The position numbers and the translations under genes were made by a program. Of a stretch of 64,000 bases of DNA, positions 27,701 through 39,800 are shown piece after piece (the first letter of the stretch is position 1; every line of letters begins with the position of its first letter). Source of the DNA: Gavia stellata (lineage: Eukaryota > Chordata > Aves > Gaviiformes > Gaviidae); the NCBI RefSeq assembly GCF_030936135.1, contig NC_082598.1:48948347-49012346 (forward strand), in the 5' to 3' direction. Below the pieces are notes generated by a model. That model was not told where the DNA came from and made no database searches. It saw only the letters and a program-made list of their open reading frames with translations.

Positions 27701-30700
27701 ACACAAGCCCACGCACACCCTCACCGACTGCAATGCTCCAGGCACCCATCAGCCTCGGCTGCGGAGCAAGAGCAGTAGGTGAGCCATTCCCAAACGGCTC
27801 TGCAGCTTCAGAGGAAGCCAAAATCCAGAGGAAAGATCCCAAGCATGGTGGGGGGGAGGGTGAGGGTGCGGGGAAGAAGAAAAAGCACAAATACATGTAA
27901 AGAGGGAAGCTGGGAGGGGGCACACGAGAAGCACAAACAATGAAAGGGAAGCAAGAGGAAACAGAAGGTAGAACAACTGACTGGGGTGGAGGCATGGGGG
28001 CCCTGGGCGGCTGCGCTCCAGCATGCAAATTCATGCAGTTCACGTAGACAAAGCGATGCTGTGAGAGGCCTAGAAAGCAACTACAAATATTAAAATGCTT
28101 TGTTTCCCCCCTCCCCGCCTCTTACACAATGTCTTTATTTGGTATGTGTTCTTGGAACAAAAGCACACGCAGGCAACCTGACGGCTGAATGGGCTACCCA
28201 CCCGTCCAACTTTAACCCTCAATCTCTGCAGGCAGCAAGGAATGCTCAAAACTGCTCTGTCACAGGCAGCTGATGATGCATGGAAAATAAGATAATAGTG
28301 CAAAGCCACGACAGAAAAGGAAAAGCATCCATCAGACAGCGTTGGTAACCTGCCAGAAATAGGCAAAAGGGCTGGGCAGACAGGGCAACCTAATCCATAC
28401 CCCTGCTCAGAGCCTGTGACACGCAGGGGGGAGGCAGGTGCTTTGGGTGAGGAGCACGTACAGTTCCTTCCCTGGATTTTTCACTGCTGCGTGCGAAGTC
28501 CTCGCTCTCCTTTGCTGCACTCCCACCCTCCCTCCTCCAAAAGGGAAGAAGAAGAACCAGATCGAGGAACCAGGACACTTCCCATTCCCAAAGTCTTCCC
28601 TGAGACCTATCTTTAAACACATGAATGAAGCAACCCTTGGATATTCCCTATCAAACAACATTTGTTATCCACTCAAAAGCCAGGAATTTCTTCCTCTTAC
28701 TAGACCCTTACCGTCACATCACCACTGCTGTGGTACACGAACACTGGGCAACAACCCTCTGTGAGGGTTTAAGTGAGAAAGTCTGTTCTTGCAAGGAAGA
28801 GAACATGGACAACCTCCTCATAGCGTTAAGTCAGACCATTTTTTTTAGTGGAGCGTAGAGACCAACAAGCAATAAATCTCTTGCAAGCTTAAGCATCCCT
28901 CTAACAAAGAAAGGGCAGTCAGATGTTAACAGATGAAGCGGTTTTCCAAATCTCTGGAGCCGATACCGGCACCTCTGCTGATGGTCCTCGCCAACCCAGA
29001 ACAGTCACCCAGCAAGCCAACGATGCTGAACTGCCCTCAGGACCTTACAGATGCCGCAGGGCATCGCGGCAGCGCAGGTAATCCTTGACTCCTCGGGCGC
29101 TCAGACGAGAGCCACGACCAGCCATCGCAGAGCAGTGACACCATGCTGTGGAAGCAGTGCTGGAAGGGTCACTCGCCACATGCGCAGGGACAGAAGGAGA
29201 TCTCCTTTCCTCCTCTCCCCAACAACTGGAAAAGGCAGCTTCAAATTCAGCCACAGTCCCCAAGCCCGAGAGGTGCTGGGTAAAACCCAAGCCCACAAGG
29301 CAACAGAAATTCGGGCATCAGGGTTGGGCCTGGAACCAAGCTTTGGTCTTAAAACGTGTCTGAGGAACCCAGGCCCTTCTGCTTCAGCTTGAGCAGTCAC
29401 CGATGTGTCAGATGCTACTGCGGTCCCCAAGCTCGGAGGGGAAAACCATGCAAAACAGACTGCACCACTAATGCTCAGAGCCTGGTTCATCTGGCTTTTA
29501 ACGTCCGCCTTTTACTTCAGCGAGCCTATCGCGATTTTCACTTCTCGCTCTGTCACAACTGAAACTAGAAGACCTATTTTCTTTCCTGCATACCTAACAC
29601 AGCGTCTACAGAAACGACAGAGGAGCAGCAGCCTCAGCTTCACCTTTCACTGCTGCAAGGACTCGGCAGGACCATACGCTCAACCACACCAAGTTCAAGG
29701 GCCATTCATGCCTGGTTTTGCTTCAGTCAGGCTAGAGCTTATTTTTATGAGGATGCTCAAGAACAACTGTTTTCCAAGAGGACCTAATCTCCTCAGGAAG
29801 TAAACATCACATCATCTTCATTCAGTTGCAGCTTTGCAATGAGGAGCAACTATAAATGACGGCATTACACGGTTCTACATCTAATGCATCTTAATATCTT
29901 CAAGGTAAAGACTGCACAAGCAAAAAGCTGAGTTCCCGAAGCATCCCCGGGGCACAGAGACTCTGCACTTTCCCTTAGCTTCTACCACATCTGCACCAGG
30001 CAAATTCTGAACAGCATAATATATAAAAATATTTTTTTAAAGTACTTGTATGTACAATAGATAATACTTTCATGACACCATGATGCAAAATGCTGGGCCC
30101 TGGTAAGCAGCATCAATTGTTAGCTAGCTGAGGAGAGAAATAACACTTCTGCTGTTTTTCCCCATGTTAATGGATATCAACGGCTGAGCACTAAACAGAG
30201 AATGATATAATGCCTTAAGAGAAATAAATTACTCTCTTTTCCCTCTCACATAAGACAATGTCCCTAAGGACTGCTTCTTCCCATTTACGAGCCTGGTGCC
30301 TTGAAGTCTAGGAAGGCCCAGCTCAACATATGGCAGAGTCCGTCAGGGACTGCCTCAAATGCCATAAACTCCAGACCACCGCTTCCAGCACCCCTCCTCG
30401 CTCACCCGCCCGGCCACGTCTTTTACCCTGCTGGCTCCTCTTCCCATACAGAGCATAACAAATCACGTTACCGCTCAACAAAAGCGGCTAAACAAAACAA
30501 AAATGCGCTACAATGAGAGGAACATCACCATAGACGATGTGTCATTTGAGGGGGAAAAATGGCTTCACCTGAGCAGGTCTGAGATATAAATATATGCATG
30601 TTCGTTATACGCACACCCAGTATTTACCTTGCACAAATACATTCATTAAAAAAAAAACAAAAGGGAAACAGAAAACGGGAAAAAACACAGAAAAAAAACC

Positions 30701-30761
30701 CCAGAGCTGAAAAATCACATTGCTGACTGCAGCCTGAGCAGGGGCGAAGCGCTGGCGGGGC

Positions 30762-30785
30762 GGGGGGGGGGGGGGGGGGGGGGGG
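30762..30785. repeat. G24 homopolymer (C24 on the gene strand)
   Basis: Twenty-four consecutive G lie on the plus strand, 210 bp inside intron 2 from the exon 2 donor. A second, shorter run of 11 C is at 30899-30909. Such tracts can form four-stranded structures and are hard to sequence, so the true length may differ. Confidence 0.85.
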
Positions 30786-30994
30786 AGGCCGCGGGGACGG
30801 GGCTGCGGCGTGACAGCGGGCGAGGCCGCCCCCGCGGGCCCGCGGCCCGGCTTGCCCCCCGCCGCGGCCCCCCGCCCGCCCCCGGGCCCAAACCCACTCC
30901 CCCCCCCCCGGCCCCTCAGGGCCCCGTAATGGCCCCCGACCCCCCTGGGCCCCCGCCCGGCCCCAACCACCGCCCCCCCCCGGCGCCCCCTCAC

Positions 30995-31065
30995 CTGGGC
31001 GGGCAGCAGGAGCTCCCCCTCCTCGGCCTGCCACAGCTCCACCACGCCGGGGATAGGCTCGATGG
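30995..31065 (-). CDS. TMEM131L: TMEM131L exon 2 (71 nt)
   Basis: On the minus strand the acceptor CTCTGCCCCCGCAG precedes CCATCGAG, and the donor is CCCAG/GTGAGG. The first two bases complete the alanine codon split by the phase-1 intron 1. The exon then encodes [20 protein letters not shown] followed by PAQ, ending in phase 0. This is nearly identical to residues 43-65 of human TMEM131L as I recall it ([23 protein letters not shown]). The segment is the start of the mature lumenal/extracellular region just after the signal peptide. The fit of sequence, phase and splice sites makes this assignment very secure. Confidence 0.95.
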
Positions 31066-31413
31066 CTGCGGGGGCAGAGAGAGAGAAACCGCGGATGGGC
31101 CGGCGGCGCTCGCAGGGGCCGGGAGGCCGGAGCCCGCAGGCGGCGGCGGCCCGGGGCGCCCCGCGCCGGAGCAGGCCCGCAGCGACGCGCGGCCCGGCTG
31201 ACACCGGGACGCGGCGGGCACTGCGGGGCGCGGGGCCGGCAGGAAGGCGGGGAGGATGCGAGCCACCTCCCGGCTCCCTTTGTGTCCCCGGGCTGCCACC
31301 GCGGCAGCCGCCCGAGGGACGGCGGCGGGGGCGGCGGCCCCGCTCGCACGCCCGGAGCGGGCAGCGGCAGCACCCCCGCTCCCTCCCCCGACCCCCCCGA
31401 TCGGCGCCCTCAC
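31066..31413 (-). other. TMEM131L: TMEM131L intron 1
   Basis: A 348-bp phase-1 intron with GT-AG ends, wholly inside the CpG island. It is GC-rich, with no other feature seen. The frame stays open through much of it on both strands because of base composition, which creates false long open frames across exons 1 and 2. Confidence 0.9.
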
Positions 31414-31537
31414 CTTGCCCCTGCGCCTCCCCGGGGCGAAAGCAGGGCAGGAGGACGTGGAAGACGCCCAGCAGAAGGTTCATGGCCGCGGCCGCGCGGC
31501 AGTAGCCGCCCTGCTGCGGGTAGCGCAGCCCCGCCAT
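31414..31537 (-). CDS. TMEM131L: TMEM131L exon 1, coding part: start codon and signal peptide
   Basis: TMEM131L (KIAA0922) is a large single-pass type I membrane protein, about 1600 residues in mammals. It is reported to limit thymocyte proliferation by damping Wnt signalling; its paralogue TMEM131 helps collagen secretion. This exon gives 41 codons plus one base, beginning [20 protein letters not shown] and continuing with the hydrophobic run [13 protein letters not shown], then RPGEAQGQ. The hydrophobic run is the probable signal peptide core (about residues 20-33), with cleavage near the AQ/GQ region. The start at 31537 was chosen because the human protein also begins MAGLR at this distance from the signal peptide. 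Codon 19, a methionine here and a valine in human as I recall it, could be a second start. The donor is CAAG/GTGAGG, phase 1. The frame is open further upstream, with another ATG at 31696 that would add 53 residues. Confidence 0.95.
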
Positions 31538-31700
31538 GCCGTGCCGCGCCGCGCCGTGCTGCGGCTGGGCGGGGGCGGCGGGGGGGCGGGGCCGACGGAG
31601 CCGCGGGCACCGCCCACCGCCACGCCGCGCGGCTGCGCGCGGCCACGCCCCGCCCGCGGCCACGCCCCCGCCCGCCGCCGCCAGCGCCGAGCACATGGCG
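31538..31700 (-). promoter_or_regulatory. TMEM131L: TMEM131L 5' UTR / core promoter region
   Basis: Directly upstream of the start codon lie several GC boxes, for example GGGCGGGGG at 31567-31575, GGGGCGGGG at 31583-31591, and CACGCCCCGCCC at 31644-31655. No TATA box is seen. The pattern fits a dispersed, SP/KLF-driven CpG-island promoter. The transcription start cannot be fixed from sequence, so the boundary between promoter and 5' UTR is not defined. Confidence 0.7.
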
Positions 31701-34700
31701 CGCCGCCAAGCGGGGAGCACCGCCCCCCGCCCCGCGGCCACCCGCGCCCCGGTGCGCCCGGAGGTGCCCGACCCAAACCCCCCCCGCAAAGCAAGAGGGG
31801 AACGCAGGAGGCGGGGGGGGCGTTGGGGACAAATGATGCCAAATCCTCCGTAGGACCGCGCTTGTGCAGTCGGCGCATGGGTTGCGGCGGGACCGGGAGC
31901 TCCCCTCCTTCCCTTACACCCGTGCGCGATGTCACCGCGCCGGGACTCGGCTGCTCCCCCGTTATTTTTAGAAAAAAAAGCATTAAAAGTGAGCGAAGGA
32001 AGAAAAGCAGGAGGCAGCGCGAAGGGGGAGGGGAGACCGCAGAGAGAAAGCGTGAGGGGAGGGGGAGGGGGGGGAAAAAACCCCCAAAATCGCCCCGATC
32101 TGGTGACCTGACTGCAGACGTGCTCGGGGAAGATGCTGCCAAAACACACGGCGGGTGTAAGGGTCGGAAAAGAAATGGGCAGTGGGGTTTAGTTCCCTGA
32201 CTGCTTAGCAGGGCTGTATGTCAGAGGATTACTGCCGCTGTTCTGATCCGCTTTGGATCTTCAGTAACTGTTCTGGTGCCTAGAGCTTTCTGATGGGTCC
32301 CTCCAGCAATTACGGTGTTTATAAAACAGAAGTGTAGAACAGAGGCCAGCAATAGCGTATGCCGGTCATGTGGTTTTAACAGGCGTCTCACACGCCCTTC
32401 TAATTGTATTTTAAAGCACTTGTCCCTTTTGCTCAAAAAATAAACCCTCAAATACTTAAATTACAGGAAAAAACAGTTGTTAAACTAGTTCTGCAAACCT
32501 CGAGGAAAAAAGAAAGCAAATACTCCACTAACGAGGTTTGCACAACTCCAAAATTGCATCTGGTTCTCTCCTTACTGATCGCACATAGTAACTCACTTAA
32601 ACAATGGAAACATGGTGCTCACTCACCAAAGGCTCATAAATAAAGCTAAACAAATGACAAAACCCATTTTCAGCCCCGGACTGAGACAACACACGAGGCC
32701 ATTCGAGACCTTGGTCCCCGTCGGCAGCGGGACAGCTACGTGATGCCCTCTCCGCTTAGCCGTTGTAAAAGCTTTTCCCACCCAGAGGCTGTCCAGGTTT
32801 GACTGAGCAGCCGGGGTGAGGGTAGGTCTGTGCGTGGGGAGCGCGTCTCTGCCTGTGGCAAAAGCAGTGCTGACCCCCTCCCTAAAGGAAAAGACTTTGG
32901 CGTTCGCCCATATTGCGCAACGACCGACATATGGCAATGCAGTCTTGCCTCCTGCCCACATCCTCCTCTCACTTTCTTCTCTTCCCCCCTTTTTCCTGCT
33001 CTCTGCCTGTTAGATGGGTCTTTTCTTTTCCACCCTGTCCCTCTGCGTCTTTAATCGCATTGCCCATGCTTCCCCACACGCAGGCAGAGGAATGACTGCC
33101 CCGGTTGTATGGGCACACCCCGTGGCACCCCTCTGCCTGTGCCCCTGAGCACCCCAAGGCTTGCAGGTAAACAGCACCTTTTAAAATGGGAATGGTGGGA
33201 TGTTCCTCTGCCGGCAAACGTGCAGCCGCACTTGGACAGGTGCTTGAATAGATGCTCTAGAGAGAAAGAGGGTTATAATGGCGTAAACTTTATATACCAA
33301 CCCCACCCAGGGGCTGCATGGCACCATGAACATAGTGTGCATTCGGTAGGCAGCTGTTCCCACCACTTTTGCAACTGGTCCCAGCTGGAATACCAGTTAG
33401 AGCCGTACACTGACGTTACTTCAAATTACAAGCTTTTTCTTGCTGAGTTTTTAAAAACCAACTTCAGCACGAGCTGATGATTTTGCCTGTCTGAGTCTGA
33501 AAGTCGACAGCATTTTTAACGTCTGCAGAAATGGGTCTGCCTGGCAGTAGGTCGGTGTTTAGAGGAAAACTCTCCTAGGCAGTCTTGAGGCTGGTTTAGC
33601 TAAACAGGTTTTAGAATGATAGGTGAGAGAAGTGGCCTGAGCCGCAGTCCGGGTTGGGACCGGGCTCCCCTGGGAGACGCTTCTCCCATGAAAAGCAAGG
33701 GGCACGTTTGCAGCCTTGGAAAGGTGGGGCTGTGAGGCTTTCTGCAGGTGTGGTAGAGCCACCCCAATTTGGCAGCAGGGCTGAACACCTTGCTTTCTGG
33801 AGGCTTTTTCAGATGCGACAGGCAGGACTGGGAAGAAATCAGGGCCAGGATGCAGATGCTGTGATCGGATGGGGAGGTACATGTTGCATAACAGACATCA
33901 GATGGGAGCAGGCAACCTAATTACGCACCCGCTCCTGTGCCTCCGTGCATCCCTTTACCAGCTAAATATGCCTGGGACTGTTCTTCATGTGTGAGATGAA
34001 ATGAAACGTACTGCTGCTAAATACACAGAGATGCTCCTGGGCCAGCCCCAGGGCAGCCTGGAGAGCTGCCACCCGCTGTACAGGGCGCAGGGGAAGACAG
34101 GGCAGGGACAGTGCTGGCTGGGCAGAGCGGAAGAGAAGTGGAGGGGGAAGCTTTTCATCCCAGAGAAGGCTCTAAGTGACTTCTGCAATCATAAGAAAAT
34201 GGATATTTGGGTTCCTCCAGGCTGAAACATCTGCCTTTATTGGCCTCAATTGCACAGGAGGGGATCCGAGACCCCTCTGTCCCGCAGCGCTCATTGCCCC
34301 ACTGGTTTCAGCCACCCCGTCGTCTCTCAGCCGCGCTCGGCGGGTGCTGGACCACACTCCCGCAGGGAGGGTTCGCCTTCCCCCGCAGCGTGTGGGGGCT
34401 GCGCTGCTCTTCCTCCCCTGTGGCACTGCCTGCAGCGAGCGGCGTGTGACATGCAACCCCGCTCTCTGCTCACATCGCCTTTAGGCAGCCTGGGCATCCC
34501 TAACACCGCATCCCTCGCTGGCCGGTTATGTGCGCATCTGCACCGCCGCCACCAGCTTTCCAACTGCATCCGACCTACATTCGCCGCCTTCTCTCTGCCG
34601 CAGCTTGATTTTATTTAGAGCAGCCTCGCTCCTCTAGCCTCACTGCGGACCCATCAGCGAGAAGGAGCTCAGTGCACAGGGCGCAGCAGGGGTGGACAAA

Positions 34701-36199
34701 AAGGCTGCCGGCATGTCCCTGCTGGCCCTCTTCGATGGGCCACCACGGTACTCTTCTGTTCCCCAGAAATGAGTGACTAATCTGGAGCCGATAGGGTCAC
34801 CCTGCTCAACCTCTAAAAGCAAACAACTGCTAAAATGTTGGGATGAGGAACTTGTCGGGCAACGCTGCGGGAGGGGATGGTCCCACCGTGTGAACGCAGC
34901 CTGGCCTGGCCCGCGCAGCTCCCCCAGCTACCTGCAAATGTGTCAGTGCTCTTCCAAAGCTCGCAGACCTATTGACAGTGCTGTTTTCCAGCTCGGGAAG
35001 ATTTTTTGAGGCTATACATGTCCTTACTATTGATGTGAAACAAATCCCTCCAGTGGCATACTTTAAGATCTTTGACTTGTTTTTCGGTAGTAGCACGTGC
35101 TGCTGAAATATTTGTTTTTGCTGTTTCCCTTGCCCTTGAACTACAAGGAAAAGGAGGTGAGTTCTACCTACAGCAGTCTGGAGATAATGCTGTAAACTTC
35201 TGCAAATCATAAGCACACAGCAATTAATTCAGCCCTAAATGCTGTTACGAATCCCCATTACTTTCAGTGTGGGAATTGCTACTCTCCTTTCAAAAAAGAC
35301 AGGGCACTAGGCAAAATTAACTCCTCGGGGAATTGAGCCCAGCAGAAGCCTTTCTAGTCCAAGTGTGCAATCATTTCATTTGCAGCCATGTACTACACCA
35401 TATGCAGTTAATGGTCAAAATAAGTATACTGGTCATCTACTTAGGGGCTTCCATTAGGTACAGTTCGAGAGGTGGTATGCACCGAAGGTGATATATTTTT
35501 TAAAAAAAAGCCCCAGGGAAGTGGTCAGCCCACTTTGGAGTATTATCTTCTCCTTGCCGTCCCCAGCCAGGAAACTGGCAGTGATAAGCCCCTTTGGCAT
35601 GGGCTGAAATGTGCCCATCCCGGGGTCTGCAGTGGTCTACGGTTGAGCCCAGGGCCTCTTCTTGCCCTCCCCGGCAGCCTCCCTCCCTCTTCGGGCTCCG
35701 CTTTATCAGCCCCGTGGCTGTACATCCCCACACCCGCCCCACACACCCAGGGCTGGCCCTATCGGCAAGTGCAGTGGTGGCCAGTATCCCCTGATAAGGC
35801 TACAAATCCCAAAGAGAGATTCAGGGCGAGTAACGCCTTCATCTGGGTCATTTCTCATCCAGCTAGCTGCTTCTTCACTGAAGGGACAGCATTTCCCCAA
35901 ACACCCACTGCCGGCACTTTGGGGCCGGGCACAAATCCCCGGGGGCTCAGTCCCACCCAAGGAAAGCCAAGTCCCACTGACCTCTGCCATAGGGCTGCGT
36001 GCTCCCCAAAGATCAGCTCACGGGTGAGTTCACAAGGAGAAAAAAAATAGAAAAAGAGGACCTGGCAGGGCACAGCCATAAATTTCTGTGCTCGGTTCCC
36101 CGTGTGACAACTGAAGATAAGCAGCCCTCCCTTTTCTCCCTGGTGTCTGCCCAGCTTGCTTAGCCAGCCGGCTTTCTGGGAGCAGAGACTCTCCTACCA

Positions 36200-36830
36200 T
36201 CTCAGTGTTTGTGTAACTCCCGGCGGAGCAGGGCCGCGATCTCCGTCGGGGCGCCTCCGCATCATTAGAATAATAAAACAATACGGGAACAAGAGATTCT
36301 CTCTTCCTCCTGGTGACAATTACCGTCGTGCGCTCCCCCCCACCCGCATCCCCAGCAAAGATTTTTAGCAAAGCCGGTCCGTGCAGCTCGAGCTGGGCAG
36401 AGCCTCATTCTTTTAAAGACTAATTCAGCCCCAGGCTTGCCCGGGACAAAGCCTGCCCTGGCAGCGTAATTAAAGAAGTACAAATTGTTTCTAAAACCTC
36501 ACGCTGGCAAAATTTTTACAATTAATGACCACTCGTCACTGTTGGGGCTTGTTGGGGAGGAATCGCTCTCATCTTACATGCCCGATCTGGGTCAGCAGCC
36601 CATCCATCACCTGTCTGAGGATGGGAAAGCAAACAGGCAGCGCGGCACTGCCCCAATAAGCTGTTAATGACATCGTACTCATTACCGTGGATTACAAATG
36701 TCGAGCTCTTGTTTCTAAGCAGAATTTTTGCCAGCTCGCTTTGACTTTCCAGGCTATGATTAAACGCAGCTAGAAAAATAGGGAGCTTACCTGGCCTACT
36801 TTTTTTCATTTTCCCCCTCCTCATGCATTT
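36200..36830. promoter_or_regulatory. Possible conserved non-coding element / enhancer candidate
   Basis: This stretch has balanced base composition, no low-complexity tracts and several homeodomain-like TAAT cores, for example ATTAATGACC near 36521 and GTTAATGACATC near 36662. It also has a CAT-rich GC patch near 36240. It looks unlike the AT-rich, homopolymer-rich DNA around it. This is a judgement by eye; no alignment supports it. Confidence 0.25.
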
Positions 36831-39800
36831 TTCATCGAAAAAATCTGCACAGTAAAACAAGCGTCTATATGATTGCATGGAAGACTTGATGAACGTAGGA
36901 CAATATTAAGTTATTTTAAAAATGCAGCTTATGAAAGATTGAGAAAAAAAATAATATGGTTACGCGATCTATTAAAAAAGAGCCACTTGTTCTGGAATCT
37001 CAACTAAGAAAACGGTATACATAGATATATATGTATATCTATCCCAAACTTCTCTGTGTGCTAAAGAAGAAAGGATAGTAAACGTTTTTATTTTTAAAAG
37101 CCATGTTCCCATTGCCGTAGCAATCAAATGCTAGGTAATTCAAAAAATACGCTGACACGCTCTGTCCTTTCCTTGCCCTGCTCTGCCTACATTTTTTAGC
37201 ACATACAGTGCATCCACTTGAAAGCGTGGTGGATCCTTGCACACAGCAGGATTTTGCAGTCTCCTGCGGGACCCACCATGTTACAATAGCGTTCAAAGCT
37301 TTATAAGCTTCATTTAGTTTCAGCAAGCCTGTTGGAGCATTGTCTGTGCTTAAAGAGGCATTTAAAACTAAAGCGAAGCTTTGAAAGCTTCAGAGACAAT
37401 GACGCTGGACTCCCTAAACCCATGAGTTCACTGCATGGTTTGAAGTGATGGCATCATGTAGAAAACATGACACGCTGCTCTGAGAGCCCTACGGTACCTA
37501 GGTACGAAAGGGGGGGGGAGCAGGAAATCTGAGGAGCGCATTGAGATTCTATCGCTGAAGGTCACGCCTGTACCAAGGAGAAGAAAAGCATCCTTAATTT
37601 TTCCTGCCCTTGAGATTTGTACCCATGCATATTTATTCTCTCCTTCTGGAATGATTTCTAAGCCATTGCTATGTGCATTTCTAAGCTGTTACGAATAAAA
37701 GAAAACAACTCCCGGGGCGCACAAAATAAAAACATGCAGTGATGCAGCAGCCGTGCCACGAGGAGATGCCCGGCTTCTGCGACTCCTCCATCCTGCGGTG
37801 CTGCGTTGGTGCGAGCAGTTTGCACGTCCCTGGACCGAGCAAAAGGCACCATTTAATGCAGAACTACGCTATCTACGAGCCGAAGAAAATAGCTGCAAAA
37901 CAGGCGCCAGTAAAGCTGTGCTTTCCCGAAAGGCACTCATTTTTCAACACGCAACCATGCCAGTCACCATTTCTAGGCAAGGACATGTCATTTGTATAAC
38001 TACGGTGATAAACCGCGCCAATAACATCTCAAGGCAAGAGGAAAACATCCCCTTGAGTCCCAAAAATAAGCGTCCACTCTGCCCATGCCACCTTTCTCAG
38101 GCTGTGAAAGTCACCCGCGTCCTCGGGCTGCAGTGGCACAACGTCCCCGCTCCCGCCTTGTAGGACTTCACCGGCGAAACCCTCAGTGCTCGGCCACGGG
38201 CAGCAGCCTCTCGGCCACCAGCAAGAATGACGAGAAGAGGGAGACCCACGCAAAAATTGGAATGATCCATGTAAAATAGCACCTTATGGATCAAGTCAGC
38301 TATGGGATGCCCGTAAGCAGATCGAAAGGACAGTCTGCAGCAAACAGGTGTAATAAATACCAGCTTTGTGAAAAGCCATCGGGCCTGAGTGGGATCAGAA
38401 ATAAAACAGTAGAATAGGATTTCACAGCGTGACAAACACTGTCAATAAAAGCTGGACACACCCCGGTGCCTAGGCAGCGCTTGGAGAGCCGTGTCGTGTC
38501 TCGCAGGCTGCATCTCGGTCATAAGACCACGGTATTTCATCGGGGCGCAGCTGCAGGCAAAGCTCGATGGAGCGGAAAAGGAGACGGCGTGAGCCACAGC
38601 AGAGTTACCATGTGGCTTAATTTTCAACTCCAATAGCTGTAGAAGGTTTTAATAAGGGTAAAATGTAGTTTTATTTAACCTCAGTCCAGCAGAGCTGTTT
38701 TTCACTACAACTAAAAATAAGGAAAATAAACCACTTGGAGGCAGATAACGGGCATGGGAAATTTTAGCCCAAAGGGTTAAAGCCTGTTAAAGGTGGAAAG
38801 CAACCAGAATCATTTTAGTACCGCAGTATGTCAGAAACAAGCTTAGCTGTCCAGGATGCAGCAGTTCCACGTGTGTGCAGATGCATTTGAGAGAGGAAGA
38901 TGCCCTTATAACATTGAAAAAACACAGCACAAAAATAAGAAAGATTTCAAAATACATCCAAATTGGAAATGCTACTGTTAAAAGCTTACTTAAACACAGT
39001 AAAATATTGCTGTAGCTCTTTTTTGAAGTCCTGAGGTGCTACTATAACAAAAATAAACATGCTGATAATATATTGGAGAACAGCAATGCCAAACTCCCGG
39101 AGAAGTGAATGACCGATTTGCCCGAGCCGTGCTTCAGGCCTGGCTCCAAAGCTGGCTTCGCAGCCCAGGATCTGATGTTAATGGGTCACAGATGTTCTCC
39201 TGTAAGAAAAAAGAAGTTGAATAGGTTTATTTCTTTCGTGGTACAGGCCAGAGGGCAGTTAGGGGAGCAATTGGAAACCTACGAGTTGCAGTTATTTGAT
39301 CGAAAAAGATGTTGTCGTGCAAAATTATCCTGCTCCCCTCCAGTTTCAACAGCAAGTAAGAGTTTCACTTCCATCTGAAACTGAGCGGGGAATTAGGTAA
39401 CCTGGAACAACAATGTAATGTGCACAGTTTGTGAAGTACCAGGGATTTTTCATGCCACAGCCTTAAGGCCACCTCTTTTTTTACACCCGCGGTGTCAGGG
39501 CATCTCGCTGCACGCGCAGGTCGGGCTCTCCCGCCGGGGCAGGACTCGCTGCATGTTGCGCGAGAGCTGCCATGAGGAGGCATCACCTCCGGGCACGGCC
39601 CATCTTCTCGGCTCGCCTATTTCCAGACAACTAGCGTGGGGGCAGCCACCAGTTTCTCACCAAGCGCCCTTCCCCGGCACCTTGTTCTTTCACTAAATTA
39701 AGTGAGGGGCTAATCCTTTAGCGAAAAGAAAAGCCAGAGGATTATGAGGGAGAAAATAAATCTGTCCCTGAGTACAAGGACCACTATTTCAAAGTTGCCC

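Larger units (their letters stand above)
23602..30994 (-). other. TMEM131L: TMEM131L intron 2
   Basis: This 7393-bp phase-0 intron has a GTGAGG donor next to exon 2 and a TTTGTCAG acceptor next to exon 3. Its first 270 bp are inside the CpG island and hold a 24-base G run. The rest is non-repetitive apart from an 18-base A run at 24734-24751 and an AT-rich imperfect palindrome at about 24908-24955. I see no coding exon, RNA gene or recognisable transposon in it. Confidence 0.85.
30722..31860. promoter_or_regulatory. TMEM131L: CpG island covering the TMEM131L 5' end
   Basis: GC content and CpG frequency rise sharply against the AT-rich surroundings and fall again near 31860. The island covers exons 1 and 2, all of intron 1, the start of intron 2 and the upstream promoter. 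This is typical of a broadly expressed vertebrate gene. The long apparent open frames on both strands here come from the lack of AT-rich stop codons, not from further genes. Confidence 0.9.

Noticed and set aside
30605..32149. Minus-strand open frame of 514 codons across the CpG island
   Set aside because: It reads through the introns and promoter of TMEM131L. Only short parts, in the right frame at 31414-31537, are real coding sequence. The openness comes from high GC content.
31256..32200. Plus-strand open frame of 314 codons opposite TMEM131L exon 1
   Set aside because: Low-complexity Ala/Arg/Pro/Gly composition, no family resemblance, and it is the shadow of a CpG island.
35472..36050. 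Plus-strand open frame of 192 codons in the intergenic region
   Set aside because: No recognisable domain, proline/serine-rich composition from local GC richness, and no supported splice or promoter context.
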